From Rhodospirillales bacterium (GTDB lineage: Bacteria; Pseudomonadota; Alphaproteobacteria; ATCC43930; CGMCC-115725), in assembly GCA_947473305.1 (NCBI GenBank), contig CANJCB010000008.1:1-64000 (forward strand): DNA of 64,000 bases. The letters run 5' to 3'. Positions within the stretch are counted from its first letter, which is position 1, and every line of letters begins with the position of its first letter. The notes below the pieces were generated by a model. It did not search any database and was not told the origin of the DNA. It saw only the letters and a list, made by a program, of their open reading frames with translations. This document shows, one piece after another, positions 8,164 through 16,866 of the stretch. The position numbers and the translations under genes were made by a program.

Positions 8164-9042
8164 TCAGCTCAAGAGATTGCCGGCGGCGGCCCACCACGAG
8201 GACCGTTCCTCGGCGATGCGTCGCGCCGCCTCTTGCGCCTGGGCGGCCGTGCCGAAAAGCGCGAAACAGGTCGCTCCGCTGCCGCTCATCCGGGCGATCA
8301 AAGCGCCGTCGGCCCGGGCAAGCCGCTCGATCACCTCGGCGATCGAGGGCACAAGACTGATGGCGGCCTCCGTCAGATCGTTGCGGCGATGCGCCAGCAA
8401 TTCTGCGAGTTCCTCTGTGTTCCTGGGGGCTTGCGTGAAGCGGTTCGGCGGAGAGAATTCGCCATGCCTCGCCTTGAAGACCGCAGGCGTCGGAAGACCG
8501 ATACCCGGATTGACGAGCACGAGCGGGGCCGAGGGCAAGGGGGGAGCCGGAAGCACCTCCTCGCCGATCCCGCCGAGCCAGGCCCCTTTGCCGTTGAGGC
8601 AGACTGGAACATCCGCCCCCAGCGCCAAGCCAATTTTCGCGAGAGCTTCGGCCTCCGGAGATACCTCCCAGAGCGCGCAGAGCGCATTCAAGGTCGCCGC
8701 CGCATCGCTCGATCCGCCGCCGATCCCGGAGGCTACGGGGAGGTACTTGATTAGACGAAGAGCCGCCTCGGGAGGGCGGCCGAGATGTGCCGCCAGACGT
8801 TCGGCGGCGCGCCAGACAAGGTTTTCTCCGGGAGGACCATCGAGCTTCGCCGAAAAAGGTCCCTCGGCGGTGAGCGACAACCGGTCGGCGGGGGCGGCCT
8901 GAAGTTCATCGCCAATGGTGGCAAAAGCGACGAGGCTGTCGAGCAGGTGATAGCCATCCGGCCGCTTGCCCGTCACATGCAGATAGAGATTGAGCTTCGC
9001 GGGAGCCTTGCGGACGATGGGGCTCCGAAGAGCCCCGGTCAC
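8164..9042 (-). CDS. ispE: 4-diphosphocytidyl-2-C-methyl-D-erythritol kinase
   Basis: The GHMP-family kinase of the MEP (non-mevalonate) isoprenoid pathway, 292 aa, phosphorylating CDP-ME at the 2-hydroxyl. The N-terminal motif KAPAKLNLYLHV, the glycine-rich ATP loop PVASGIGGGSSDAAATL and the C-terminal SGSGATCFALF are all diagnostic. The GTG start at 9042 overlaps the TGA of the TPR lipoprotein gene by 4 bases, pointing to translational coupling; the open frame upstream is only a shadow of that gene. It is the last gene of the minus-strand run etfQO - TPR gene - ispE. Confidence 0.95.
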   Translation of the reverse strand: MTGALRSPIVRKAPAKLNLYLHVTGKRPDGYHLLDSLVAFATIGDELQAAPADRLSLTAEGPFSAKLDGPPGENLVWRAAERLAAHLGRPPEAALRLIKYLPVASGIGGGSSDAAATLNALCALWEVSPEAEALAKIGLALGADVPVCLNGKGAWLGGIGEEVLPAPPLPSAPLVLVNPGIGLPTPAVFKARHGEFSPPNRFTQAPRNTEELAELLAHRRNDLTEAAISLVPSIAEVIERLARADGALIARMSGSGATCFALFGTAAQAQEAARRIAEERSSWWAAAGNLLS

Positions 9043-10772
9043 CCGCCGCGCGCCGGTTTCGCCGGCGCTTCCAGACCACGGTCGAGCTTCGCCTCGATCG
9101 GCTTCACCTGATCGGCCTCGGGCTGGAACTGAAGCGCCCGGTTCCATTGGAAGCGCGCTTCCACCTGCCGTCCCGTCTGCCAATAGGCATCGCCCAGATG
9201 GTCGTTGATCGTGGGATCTTCGGGCTTCAGCTCGATCGCCCTTTCGAGATAAGTCGCTGCATTGGGGAAATCGCCGAGCCGGTAATAGGCCCAGCCGAGG
9301 CTGTCGACGATATAGCCGTCGTTGGGGCGAAGCTGCACCGCGCGGGCGATCATCTTGAGGGCGGCATCCAACTTCACGCCCCGGTCGATCCAGGAATATC
9401 CCAGGTAATTGAGCACGGAAGGCTGCTCGGGTTGCAGATGAAGGGCCTGCTCGAGATCGGCTTCGGCTTCTTTCCAATCGCCCGACCGTTCCCGCGCCAC
9501 GCCACGACTGTAAAAGAGCGTCCAATGCCGCGATTGGGGATCGCCGATACGCTGCAAGGCGCCGTCATAGGCGGTGATCGCTTCCTTGAAGCGCTCCCGG
9601 CCCCGTAGCACGTTGCCCAAGGCGAGCAAGGGCTCAGCCTGATCCGGGCGTTCCGCCGCCATCGCCTTGAAGCCCGCGACGGAAGCATCGGTCTGGCCGA
9701 TGGAATCGAGAATCGACGCCGCCCGCAACCGGGCGGTCCAGGAGAAGGGCGATTTCACATCGATCGCCTGATAGACCGCCAGGGCTTCGCTGTCGTGACG
9801 CTGCGCCTCTGCGATATCCGCGACCAGAAGCTGCGCCAGGGGGAAATCCGGCCGCAGGAAAAGCGCGAGCCGGCCATAGACCAGGGCCAGGTCGATCGTT
9901 TCCCTTTGGTTCAGCAGGCTCGCAAGATCGAAGAGGGCTTCCGCCGCGCCGTCCTTCGCGGTGGTGACACGGGCAGCAGGCTTTCCTCCCGCCGCAAGCC
10001 GCGCCAGCGTCGTGCGCACAAGGTCATGATCGGGATTTTCAGAGCGGAACCGCTCATAGATCCGGCGCGCTTCGTCAGCCCTGCCCTGGCGTTCCAGGAA
10101 GTTGCCGAACATGTCCACGATGCGCCAATTGGGATGAGCCGTCGCATCGTGGACCTTGCGATAGCTGGCCTCGGCCGCCACGGTCTTTCCGCCGAAATCG
10201 GCGATGAGCGCGGCGTGAAAATCCTTGAGGGTCCCGAAACCCCTGGCCGCGTCCAGCACGTTGAGCGCCGCAATGCCCTCGTCGAGTTGGCCCGCCCCCG
10301 CATCCGTCCAGGCGATCATGAGAGGGGAAACGAAACGCTGAATCCCTTCCTTGGGCAAGGAAAGCGCCTGGGCGGCCGCCGCCTTGAAATCGCCTTTCGC
10401 GACAACTTCAAGCAGCAGCGTCAAAGGCACCACAGGCGAGTTGGGATCGACCGCGGCGATCCTATGCGCGAGTTCCATCGCCTCGGCGATGCGGCCCTCG
10501 CTGACGCGGAGCAGGAAGGTCCTCCGGGCAAGATCGAGATTGTCCGGATCGGCGGTGAGGGCTCGCCCCAGGTATTCCGCCGCCCGGCCGTAATCATGGG
10601 TCTGCTGGGCGTAGCGGCCGGCGAGATAGTTTCCCGAGACAGTCTTCCCGAGAGGCGCGGCGGACGAGGCCACGGGCTGCGCATCGGCGTGCTGATCGGG
10701 TAGCCCGCAGGCGGTAAGCGTTGCAACCAGAAGGGCAACGCTCGCGAGCCGTCTTGGCGGCCAGAGGCTCAT
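9039..10772 (-). CDS. Tetratricopeptide-repeat lipoprotein
   Basis: A 577-residue protein with a signal peptide ending in a lipobox (VATLTAC, lipidated C22), so predicted to be membrane-anchored on the periplasmic side. After a linker it is helical TPR repeats to near the C-terminus; the clearest units are in the last third (for example LNYLGYSWIDRG, VDSLGWAYYRLGDF and INDHLGDAYWQTGR, each followed by the spaced acidic/Ala pattern). Similar TPR proteins sit upstream of ispE in related bacteria. TPR folds bind other proteins; no enzymatic motif is visible and the partner is unknown. It is translationally coupled to ispE and starts 18 bases after the etfQO stop. Confidence 0.85.
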   Translation of the reverse strand: MSLWPPRRLASVALLVATLTACGLPDQHADAQPVASSAAPLGKTVSGNYLAGRYAQQTHDYGRAAEYLGRALTADPDNLDLARRTFLLRVSEGRIAEAMELAHRIAAVDPNSPVVPLTLLLEVVAKGDFKAAAAQALSLPKEGIQRFVSPLMIAWTDAGAGQLDEGIAALNVLDAARGFGTLKDFHAALIADFGGKTVAAEASYRKVHDATAHPNWRIVDMFGNFLERQGRADEARRIYERFRSENPDHDLVRTTLARLAAGGKPAARVTTAKDGAAEALFDLASLLNQRETIDLALVYGRLALFLRPDFPLAQLLVADIAEAQRHDSEALAVYQAIDVKSPFSWTARLRAASILDSIGQTDASVAGFKAMAAERPDQAEPLLALGNVLRGRERFKEAITAYDGALQRIGDPQSRHWTLFYSRGVARERSGDWKEAEADLEQALHLQPEQPSVLNYLGYSWIDRGVKLDAALKMIARAVQLRPNDGYIVDSLGWAYYRLGDFPNAATYLERAIELKPEDPTINDHLGDAYWQTGRQVEARFQWNRALQFQPEADQVKPIEAKLDRGLEAPAKPARGG

Positions 10773-10790
10773 GGTCCTGTCGACTCCGCT

Positions 10791-12413
10791 TCACATATTG
10801 GGATAGTTCGGACCGCCGCCGCCCTCGGGCACCGTCCAATTGATGTTCTGCGTCGGATCCTTGATGTCGCAGGTCTTACAATGCACGCAGTTCTGCGCAT
10901 TGATCTGCAGCTTCGGGTTCGACCCATCCGCGTCCTTCACGATCTCATAGACACCCGCCGGACAATAGCGCTGTTCGGGGGAGTCGTAGAGACGATAATT
11001 GGTGTCAATTGCCTTCGAAGGATCCAGCAGCTTCAGATGAGCCGGCTGGTTTTCCTCGTGGTTGGTGTTCGAAATGAAGACCGAAGACAGCCGGTCGAAG
11101 CTGACGACCCCGTCCGGCTTCGGATATTGGATCGGCGTCGCCTCGCTCTTCGTCTTCAAATGAAGGTGATCGGGCGAGTGATGGAGCGTCCAGGGCGCCT
11201 TGCCCCGGAAGAGATAAGTGTCGATCGCCGCATGGGCGAGACCCGCCCACATGCCCCATTTAAAGGCCGGGCGGATATTCCGGACCGACTTGAGCTCGGG
11301 CCAGATCCAGCTTTCCTCCAGCGCCTTGCGGTAATCCGCCTTTTCGTCGCCGCCAAGCTTAGCGAAGATCGTTTCCGCCGCGACCATGCCGGATTTCATC
11401 GCAGTATGGCTGCCCTTGATCTTGGGCACATTGAGGAAACCCGCCCCGCAGCCCATCAGAAGCCCGCCGGGGAAGGTGAGTTCCGGGATCGCCTGGAACC
11501 CACCCTCGTTGAGCGCCCGCGCGCCATAGGCGATCCGCCGCCCGCCCTCGAAGAAGGGACGGATGTCGGGATGGGTCTTGAAGCGCTGGAATTCCTCGAA
11601 GGGGCTCAGGAAAGGGTTGTCGTAGTCGAGCCCGATCACGAAGCCGACGGCGACCTGATTGTTTTCCAGATGATAAAGGAAGGAGCCGCCATAGGTGTCG
11701 CTGGCCAACGGCCAGCCGATGGTATGGATGATCCTGCCTTCGCTGTGCTTGGCGGGATCGATCTCCCAGAGTTCCTTGATCCCGATGCCATAAGTCTGGG
11801 GATCGTGGCCTTCGCGCAGATGGAAGCGTTCCACCAGGGTCTTGGTGAGCGACCCCCGGCAGCCTTCGCCGAAAAGGATTTCCTTCGCCCTGAGCTCGAC
11901 GCCGAGTTGGAAATTGTCGGTCGGCTCGCCGTCCTTGCCGATGCCCATGCTGCCCGTGGCGACGCCGACGACACGACCCGTCTCGTCATAAAGCACTTCG
12001 GCCGCGGCGAAGCCCGGGTAGATTTCCACCCCGAGTTCTTCGGCCTGGGTCGCCAGCCAGCGGCAAAGGTTGCCGAGGCTGATGATGTAATTGCCCTTGT
12101 TGTGCATCTGCGGCGGCGTCGGAAGCTGGAACGAGCGCCACTCGTTGAGGAAGAGGAACTTGTCTTCCCGCGCCGGTGTGTTGAGCGGAGCGCCGCGCTC
12201 CTTCCAATCCGGGATCAATTCGGTGAGGGCGCGCGGTTCGAAGACTGCGCCGGAGAGGATATGAGCCCCGATCTCCGAGCCTTTTTCCACGATGCAGACC
12301 GAAAGGTCCTGTTCGGCAGCCGCTGCCAGCTGCTTCAGACGGATCGCCGCCGCAAGGCCCGAGGGGCCACCGCCCACGACGACGACGTCATATTCCATGA
12401 CCTCACGATCCAT
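10791..12413 (-). CDS. etfQO: Electron transfer flavoprotein-ubiquinone oxidoreductase
   Basis: The inner-membrane-associated enzyme (540 aa) that passes electrons from reduced ETF, coming from acyl-CoA and other dehydrogenases, to ubiquinone. The N-terminal FAD-binding motif [19 protein letters not shown] is intact, and the C-terminal ferredoxin-like part keeps the [4Fe-4S] cysteines in YCPAGVYE and [20 protein letters not shown] at 12413 is preferred; GTG at 12425 is in frame. The ETF subunits themselves are not in the window. It is the first gene of a minus-strand run with the TPR lipoprotein and ispE, and is divergent from the uracil-DNA glycosylase gene. Confidence 0.95.
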   Translation of the reverse strand: MDREVMEYDVVVVGGGPSGLAAAIRLKQLAAAAEQDLSVCIVEKGSEIGAHILSGAVFEPRALTELIPDWKERGAPLNTPAREDKFLFLNEWRSFQLPTPPQMHNKGNYIISLGNLCRWLATQAEELGVEIYPGFAAAEVLYDETGRVVGVATGSMGIGKDGEPTDNFQLGVELRAKEILFGEGCRGSLTKTLVERFHLREGHDPQTYGIGIKELWEIDPAKHSEGRIIHTIGWPLASDTYGGSFLYHLENNQVAVGFVIGLDYDNPFLSPFEEFQRFKTHPDIRPFFEGGRRIAYGARALNEGGFQAIPELTFPGGLLMGCGAGFLNVPKIKGSHTAMKSGMVAAETIFAKLGGDEKADYRKALEESWIWPELKSVRNIRPAFKWGMWAGLAHAAIDTYLFRGKAPWTLHHSPDHLHLKTKSEATPIQYPKPDGVVSFDRLSSVFISNTNHEENQPAHLKLLDPSKAIDTNYRLYDSPEQRYCPAGVYEIVKDADGSNPKLQINAQNCVHCKTCDIKDPTQNINWTVPEGGGGPNYPNM

Positions 12414-12457
12414 TCTTGACCCCACCCTCCGTCATCCAAATCGACAATCCGACAAGG

Positions 12458-12485
12458 AACTATAGTTGATCGCTCTTAAAGAGCG
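12458..12485. promoter_or_regulatory. Two adjacent perfect inverted repeats in the etfQO/udg divergent region
   Basis: AACTATAGTT (12458-12467) is a perfect 10-base palindrome. Three bases on, CGCTCTT-A-AAGAGCG (12471-12485) is a perfect 7+7 inverted repeat around one base. Both sit in the 97-bp region between the divergent starts of etfQO (12413) and the glycosylase gene (12511), where operators or promoters are expected. No known regulator motif is recognised. Confidence 0.45.
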
Positions 12486-12510
12486 CCAGCCCAGGTGCTA
12501 GTTTCCTTGC

Positions 12511-13311
12511 ATGTCCGATCAACAAACCATGGCCGAACTGTTGCGCTGGTACCTCGCCGCCGGCGCGGACGAGGCGATCGGAGAGGTCCCGGTGGACCGT
12601 TTAACCAGGCCGGCTGCACCTCCGTCCCCTATCCGGCAAGCGGCGCCCGCGCGAGCCCCCACCCCCGTCACGGCCGCTTTTCAAGCTGTCTCGGCTCCCA
12701 GCGCCGCCACGGCCAGCGCCCGGTCGATCGCGGCGGCGGCGATGGATCTGGCCGAACTCGAAGCCGCGGTGAAGGCCTTCGATGGCTGTCCCTTGAAAAA
12801 AACCGCGACGAACACCGTCTTCGCGGACGGCGATCCCTCCGGCGGCGTCATGATCATCGGCGAAGCGCCGGGGGCCGACGAAGATCGTCTCGGCCGGCCC
12901 TTCGTCGGACGTAGCGGACAACTCCTCGAGCGGATGCTCGGCGCGATCGGCATCGACCGCAGCCAAGCCTATATCACCAACATTCTTTACTGGCGCCCGC
13001 CCGGGAATCGCAAGCCGACGACCGAGGAGGTCGCCATCTGCCTTCCATTCGTGCTGCGGCATGTGGCTTTGACCGCGCCGAAGGTCGTCGTGCTCTGCGG
13101 CGGCACCTCGACGAGCGCCGTCCTCGGACGCCAGGAGGGCATCACCCGATTGCGCGGCCGCTGGTTCGATCTGAAAGTCGAGGGACTCGAGAAATCGGTC
13201 CCGGCGCTGGCCACCTACCACCCCTCCTTTTTGCTGAGGGCTCCTGCTCGTAAAGGTGAAGCGTGGCGGGATATGCTGGCCCTTCAGTCAAAACTTGAAG
13301 AGTCGGTGTAA
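12511..13311 (+). CDS. Uracil-DNA glycosylase, family 4-like, with half of the Fe-S cysteines replaced
   Basis: A base-excision repair enzyme (266 aa) removing uracil from DNA. Motif 1 (GEAPGADEDRLGRPF, residues 118-132) and the C-terminal TYHPSFLL motif (235-242) place it in the family 4 / SPO1-type group. After an N-terminal helix comes a Pro/Ala-rich linker of about 45 residues. Classic family 4 enzymes hold a [4Fe-4S] cluster with four cysteines (CxxC, then C before RPP, then one more). Here only C93 and C177 remain; the first is F90 and the third is W161 (in LYWRPPGNR). I recall the same form in other alphaproteobacteria. It is divergent from etfQO and followed by the transglycosylase gene. 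Confidence 0.88.
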   Translation: MSDQQTMAELLRWYLAAGADEAIGEVPVDRLTRPAAPPSPIRQAAPARAPTPVTAAFQAVSAPSAATASARSIAAAAMDLAELEAAVKAFDGCPLKKTATNTVFADGDPSGGVMIIGEAPGADEDRLGRPFVGRSGQLLERMLGAIGIDRSQAYITNILYWRPPGNRKPTTEEVAICLPFVLRHVALTAPKVVVLCGGTSTSAVLGRQEGITRLRGRWFDLKVEGLEKSVPALATYHPSFLLRAPARKGEAWRDMLALQSKLEESV

Positions 13312-13315
13312 ACCC

Positions 13316-13366
13316 AATCAGAGCCTAAGAAATTCTGATTTGGTCACGAAAATGCCCATTTTTTTT
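13316..13366 (+). terminator. Possible weak terminator after the uracil-DNA glycosylase gene
   Basis: AATCAGA (13316-13322) pairs with TCTGATT (13334-13340) around an 11-base loop, directly after the glycosylase stop. A run of eight T occurs at 13359-13366, but 18 bases downstream of the stem rather than next to it, so this is not a textbook intrinsic terminator. Confidence 0.25.
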
Positions 13367-13415
13367 CGCCGCTTTTTGCTTGCCCCCCTCGAATCCATGC
13401 TTTAAGGGGCGGGGT

Positions 13416-15281
13416 ATGCACGGAGGGAAGAGCAAAGCCCCGGCCAGGGGTACTTGGCGGGCTCAAGCTATATTTGCCGCGCTCGGAATGTCATTGCTGA
13501 CGGGTTTGTCCGCATTGCCAGCCCCGACATTGGCCGCTGAGGATCTGCGCACCGCGTCGCTGCCTCCGGCAGGCGATGCGCCGCGCGAAGCCGAGCTCCC
13601 GACGCTCCTCTCCAACGCCGACCTCGAGCGTTATCGACAGGCGTTCAAGTCCCAGGCCGCCGGCCAGTGGGGTGCCGCAGACCGCGAGATCGCCAGGCTA
13701 AACGACAAGGTCCTGCTGGGAACGCTTCTCGCCCAGCGCTATCTCCATCGCAATTACACGGCGAAATACCCCGAGCTTCGCGACTGGCTGGCGGAGCACA
13801 ACGACGAACCCCAGGCATCGGAAATCTATGCCCTGGCGATGAAGCGGCGGCCGAGCAATGGGCCGATGCCGCAAAAACCCGTTTCCTATCCGCCTTTGCC
13901 GCGCGGCCTTTCCGACGATTCTCCCGAGGCGCGTGCTGCCCAGACAGGACCCGGACAACCGCGCAGCGCCGCCCAACAGGCCCGGGCCACCGCCCTCAAG
14001 ACCGAGATCCGCCGGCTGTCGGAGAGCGATCCCAAGAAGGCGGAACAGCTCCTCAACAGCGGCGAGGCGAAGAAGGCCTTCGACGCGGCCGATTTCGACG
14101 ATGCCCGTACCTTCCTGGCCGATGCCTATCTCGCCCAGGGCGAACCCCAGCGCGCGCTCTCCCTGGCCGCGACGGCGCGCACCGCGGCCTATAAGCCGCT
14201 GGCGCAATGGGAGGCTGGGCTTGCGGCCTGGCGGCTTGGCAAGCTGCAGGACGCCCGCACGCATTTCTCGACCTTGGCGCGCGCGCCCAATGTCTCGCCC
14301 TGGATGACCTCCGCGGCGGCGTTCTGGACGGCGCGGGTGGAATTGCGCGCCCATCGGCCGGAGATGGTGAATACCTGGCTCGGCATCGCAGCCGAAAACC
14401 CCTTCACCTTTTATGGCCTGCTGGCGCGGCGCAGCCTGGGGCTCGACCCCTATTTCAACTTCGACGAAGAGCCTTTCACCGATCTCGACGTCCAGATCCT
14501 GGGCGGGTCCTCCGCAGGGCGACGGGCGCTGGCCTATCTCCAGCTTGGAGAAACGGCGAAGGCGGAAACCGAACTCCGGGCGCTCGCAAGCCGGGGCGGG
14601 GCGGATGTCATTCAATCCGTCGAGGCCCTGTCGGATCGCGCCAATATGCCTGCCCTCAGCCTGCAGCTGGCCGGGGCGCTTGCCAGTGCCGACGGTCGCC
14701 ATCACGACCATGCGCTCTATCCGGTTCCGCGCTGGACGCCCCGGGGCGGGTTCACCATAGACCGCGCCCTGATCTTCGCGCTGATGCGTCAGGAATCGCA
14801 ATTCCTCGCCAATGCGGAAAATCCCTCCGGCGCCTCGGGGCTGATGCAGCTTATGCCTGGGACCGCGCGCCTGATGGCGCAGTTCACCGGTGTGAAGCTC
14901 AAGGGCGCCGACCGGGTCAACGATCCGGAAGTGAACCTTACCCTGGCCCAGGAGTATCTGAACCAGCTCGTCACCCACGAGCGGGTCAAGGGCAACCTCT
15001 TGCTGCTGGTCGCCGGCTACAATAGCGGAACCGGTCCTCTCCAGCGTTGGCTTGCCCAGCCGGAGTTCAAGAACGATCCGCTGCTGTTCCTCGAAAGCAT
15101 CCCCGCCGCGGAGACCCGCAGCTTCACCCAGCGCGTGCTGACCAACTACTGGATCTATCGCAACCGGCTGGGACAAGCCTCCCCCGATCTCGACGCGCTT
15201 GCCGCGGGCGAATGGCCGACCTATACCGCTCTCGACGTAGCCTCCGACGAGACGGTCAGCCGCCATGCCGAAAATCGATGA
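13416..15281 (+). CDS. slt: Soluble lytic murein transglycosylase
   Basis: A 621-residue periplasmic enzyme cleaving the MurNAc-GlcNAc bond of peptidoglycan to form 1,6-anhydroMurNAc ends. It has a signal peptide (hydrophobic stretch about residues 17-40, AxA-like cleavage site LAA), a long alpha-helical superhelix (U- and L-domain-like) and a C-terminal SLT catalytic domain with the Glu in LMRQESQF, then SGASGLMQLMPGTA and VAGYNSGTG. ATG at 13416 follows a GGGGCGGGG purine-rich site; a TTG at 13380 is in frame but less likely. Its last 17 bases overlap moaB. It may contribute to wall remodelling together with the division cluster further on. Confidence 0.93.
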   Translation: MHGGKSKAPARGTWRAQAIFAALGMSLLTGLSALPAPTLAAEDLRTASLPPAGDAPREAELPTLLSNADLERYRQAFKSQAAGQWGAADREIARLNDKVLLGTLLAQRYLHRNYTAKYPELRDWLAEHNDEPQASEIYALAMKRRPSNGPMPQKPVSYPPLPRGLSDDSPEARAAQTGPGQPRSAAQQARATALKTEIRRLSESDPKKAEQLLNSGEAKKAFDAADFDDARTFLADAYLAQGEPQRALSLAATARTAAYKPLAQWEAGLAAWRLGKLQDARTHFSTLARAPNVSPWMTSAAAFWTARVELRAHRPEMVNTWLGIAAENPFTFYGLLARRSLGLDPYFNFDEEPFTDLDVQILGGSSAGRRALAYLQLGETAKAETELRALASRGGADVIQSVEALSDRANMPALSLQLAGALASADGRHHDHALYPVPRWTPRGGFTIDRALIFALMRQESQFLANAENPSGASGLMQLMPGTARLMAQFTGVKLKGADRVNDPEVNLTLAQEYLNQLVTHERVKGNLLLLVAGYNSGTGPLQRWLAQPEFKNDPLLFLESIPAAETRSFTQRVLTNYWIYRNRLGQASPDLDALAAGEWPTYTALDVASDETVSRHAENR

Positions 15282-15813
15282 AACCCGCCCTTTCCTCGCC
15301 GTCAACATCGCGGTCCTGACGGTTTCCGACACTCGGACCGAAGCGGACGACAAGTCGGGCCGGACGCTCGTGGAACTGATCGAGCAGGACGGCCATCGCA
15401 TCGCGGCGAAACGGATCGTGCGCGACGACAAGGAAGCCATCGTGACCCAGCTCAAGGCCTGGATCGCGGATCCGGAGATCGACGTCGTGGTCTCGACCGG
15501 CGGAACCGGTGTCACCGGCCGCGACGTGACGCCCGAAGCCTTCAAATCGGTCTACGAGAAAGAGATCGACGGCTTCGGCGAGCTTTTCCGCTGGCTCAGC
15601 TACAAGAAGATCGAGACCTCGACGATCCAGAGCCGGGCGACCGGCGGGGTCGCCGGCGGTACCTATCTCTTCGCTTTGCCGGGCTCGCCCGGCGCCTGCC
15701 GCGACGGATGGGAAGACATTCTGCGCTATCAGCTCGACAACCGGGTCCGGCCCTGCAATCTCGTCGAGCTGATGCCCCGTCTTCAAGAGCACTTGGCGCC
15801 CGCCAAGCCCTGA
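15265..15813 (+). CDS. moaB: Molybdenum cofactor biosynthesis protein B
   Basis: A MoaB/Mog-type protein (182 aa) that adenylylates molybdopterin, preparing it for molybdate insertion. The fold's signature is clear: NIAVLTVSDTRT at the N-terminus, then VVVSTGGTGVTGRDVTPEA, and the C-terminal ALPGSPGACRDGWEDIL. It begins inside the end of slt and its TGA overlaps the next ATG (TGATG), so this run is likely one transcript. No other molybdopterin gene is nearby. Confidence 0.93.
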   Translation: MPKIDETRPFLAVNIAVLTVSDTRTEADDKSGRTLVELIEQDGHRIAAKRIVRDDKEAIVTQLKAWIADPEIDVVVSTGGTGVTGRDVTPEAFKSVYEKEIDGFGELFRWLSYKKIETSTIQSRATGGVAGGTYLFALPGSPGACRDGWEDILRYQLDNRVRPCNLVELMPRLQEHLAPAKP

Positions 15814-16835
15814 TGGCCGATCTCGCATCCGCGCTGGCAGGCAGGCTCGGGATCGATGCCGGAAAGATCGCAGCCATGCCCGCCAAGGGCGTTGCGCATG
15901 ATCATTACCGCATAGCCGGGCAAGGCCTCGTTATCCGCGTCCCCAAGGACCTGCCCTGGGCCGCCCCGGCTCTCGAACATCTCGCCTATGAAACCGCCTG
16001 CTTTCGACGGGCGGAACCCTCGGGCGTCACCCCTCGGCTGGCGGAGGTCCTCAAGGTAGGGCCGGACCTGCCCAGAGGCGCGCTCCTGGTGGAAGAGATC
16101 GTCGGCAGGCCGGTCCATCTTCCCGGGGATCTGGGAGAGGTGGCCGTTGCCCTCGGACGATTGCACAGCGTCGAAATTCCTCCCCCTGCCGGCCGGTCGC
16201 CCCTGCCGGATCACGGCGGCGAAGGGCCTTCTGCCGCCACGCTGGCCCTGATCGCAAAACACGCGGGGTTTCTGGGGGAGGCGGATATTTCCAATGAGTC
16301 CCGCCAGGCGCTGCAGGACGAATGGGACTGGGCGCAGGCCTGGGTGGCTGGACTGCGAGGTTCCGAACCTCTGGCCCTGGTGGGCAGCGATACTCATCCG
16401 GGGAATTTCATCATACAGCCCAATGGCTCGGCCCGCTTTGTCGACCTGGAGCGTGTGCTTTATGGCTCTCCCGTCATCGATCTGGCCCACGCCAGCCTGC
16501 CGACCTCCCTCTCCTGGGACCGGTCGGTGACGGGGGAAGCGGATCGCCCGGACATTGTTCGCTTCTATCGCCGCTACCTCGACACCGTGGGACCCCGTCG
16601 GGGCGAGGCGCTCAAACCCTGGCTCATGTCGGCGCGGCGCCTCACCTGGCTGCGAACCATGATGTGGTTCGTCCGCTGGGAGGCGATCAGCGCGGCGGGC
16701 GGCCTCCAGATCGATGACGGCCTCGCCGCGCATATCCGCAGCCGCATCGCCGCCTTTCTCGCGCCGGAGGCCATTCGCCGGATGCGCGCGGAATGGCTGG
16801 AGGGGCTGCCGTTGCTGGAAGAGATTTGTTCTTGA
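15813..16835 (+). CDS. Aminoglycoside phosphotransferase (APH)-fold family protein
   Basis: A 340-residue protein of the APH/choline kinase-like superfamily. The catalytic loop reads VGSDTHPGNFII: the catalytic Asp and the Asn are present, but the His two residues before the Asp in the usual HGDxHxGN is replaced by Gly. The metal-binding Asp follows in RFVDLERVLYGSPVIDLA. These proteins phosphorylate small hydroxyl substrates, so antibiotic resistance should not be assumed. The ATG at 15813 overlaps the moaB stop; the frame extends upstream only as a shadow of moaB. It lies between moaB and a radical SAM gene, which gives no clear substrate. Confidence 0.78.
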   Translation: MADLASALAGRLGIDAGKIAAMPAKGVAHDHYRIAGQGLVIRVPKDLPWAAPALEHLAYETACFRRAEPSGVTPRLAEVLKVGPDLPRGALLVEEIVGRPVHLPGDLGEVAVALGRLHSVEIPPPAGRSPLPDHGGEGPSAATLALIAKHAGFLGEADISNESRQALQDEWDWAQAWVAGLRGSEPLALVGSDTHPGNFIIQPNGSARFVDLERVLYGSPVIDLAHASLPTSLSWDRSVTGEADRPDIVRFYRRYLDTVGPRRGEALKPWLMSARRLTWLRTMMWFVRWEAISAAGGLQIDDGLAAHIRSRIAAFLAPEAIRRMRAEWLEGLPLLEEICS

Positions 16836-16866
16836 TTCGTTCTTTTCGAATCGCCATGATCCGGCC

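Noticed and set aside
10881-12419. Long antisense open frame (512 codons) opposite etfQO
   Set aside because: A GC-rich codon shadow: no domain pattern, and the sense strand codes for a clearly recognised enzyme.
13359-13366. T-run as a textbook terminator after the glycosylase gene
   Set aside because: The nearest hairpin is 18 bases away, so it was kept only as a low-confidence feature.
13698-15545. Antisense 615-codon open frame opposite slt and moaB
   Set aside because: Same shadow effect; the composition is arginine/glycine-rich with no recognisable motifs and it crosses two real genes.
15813-16835. APH-fold gene as an aminoglycoside resistance gene
   Set aside because: The catalytic loop differs from resistance enzymes (His lost), there is no mobile context, and the fold is used by many metabolic kinases.
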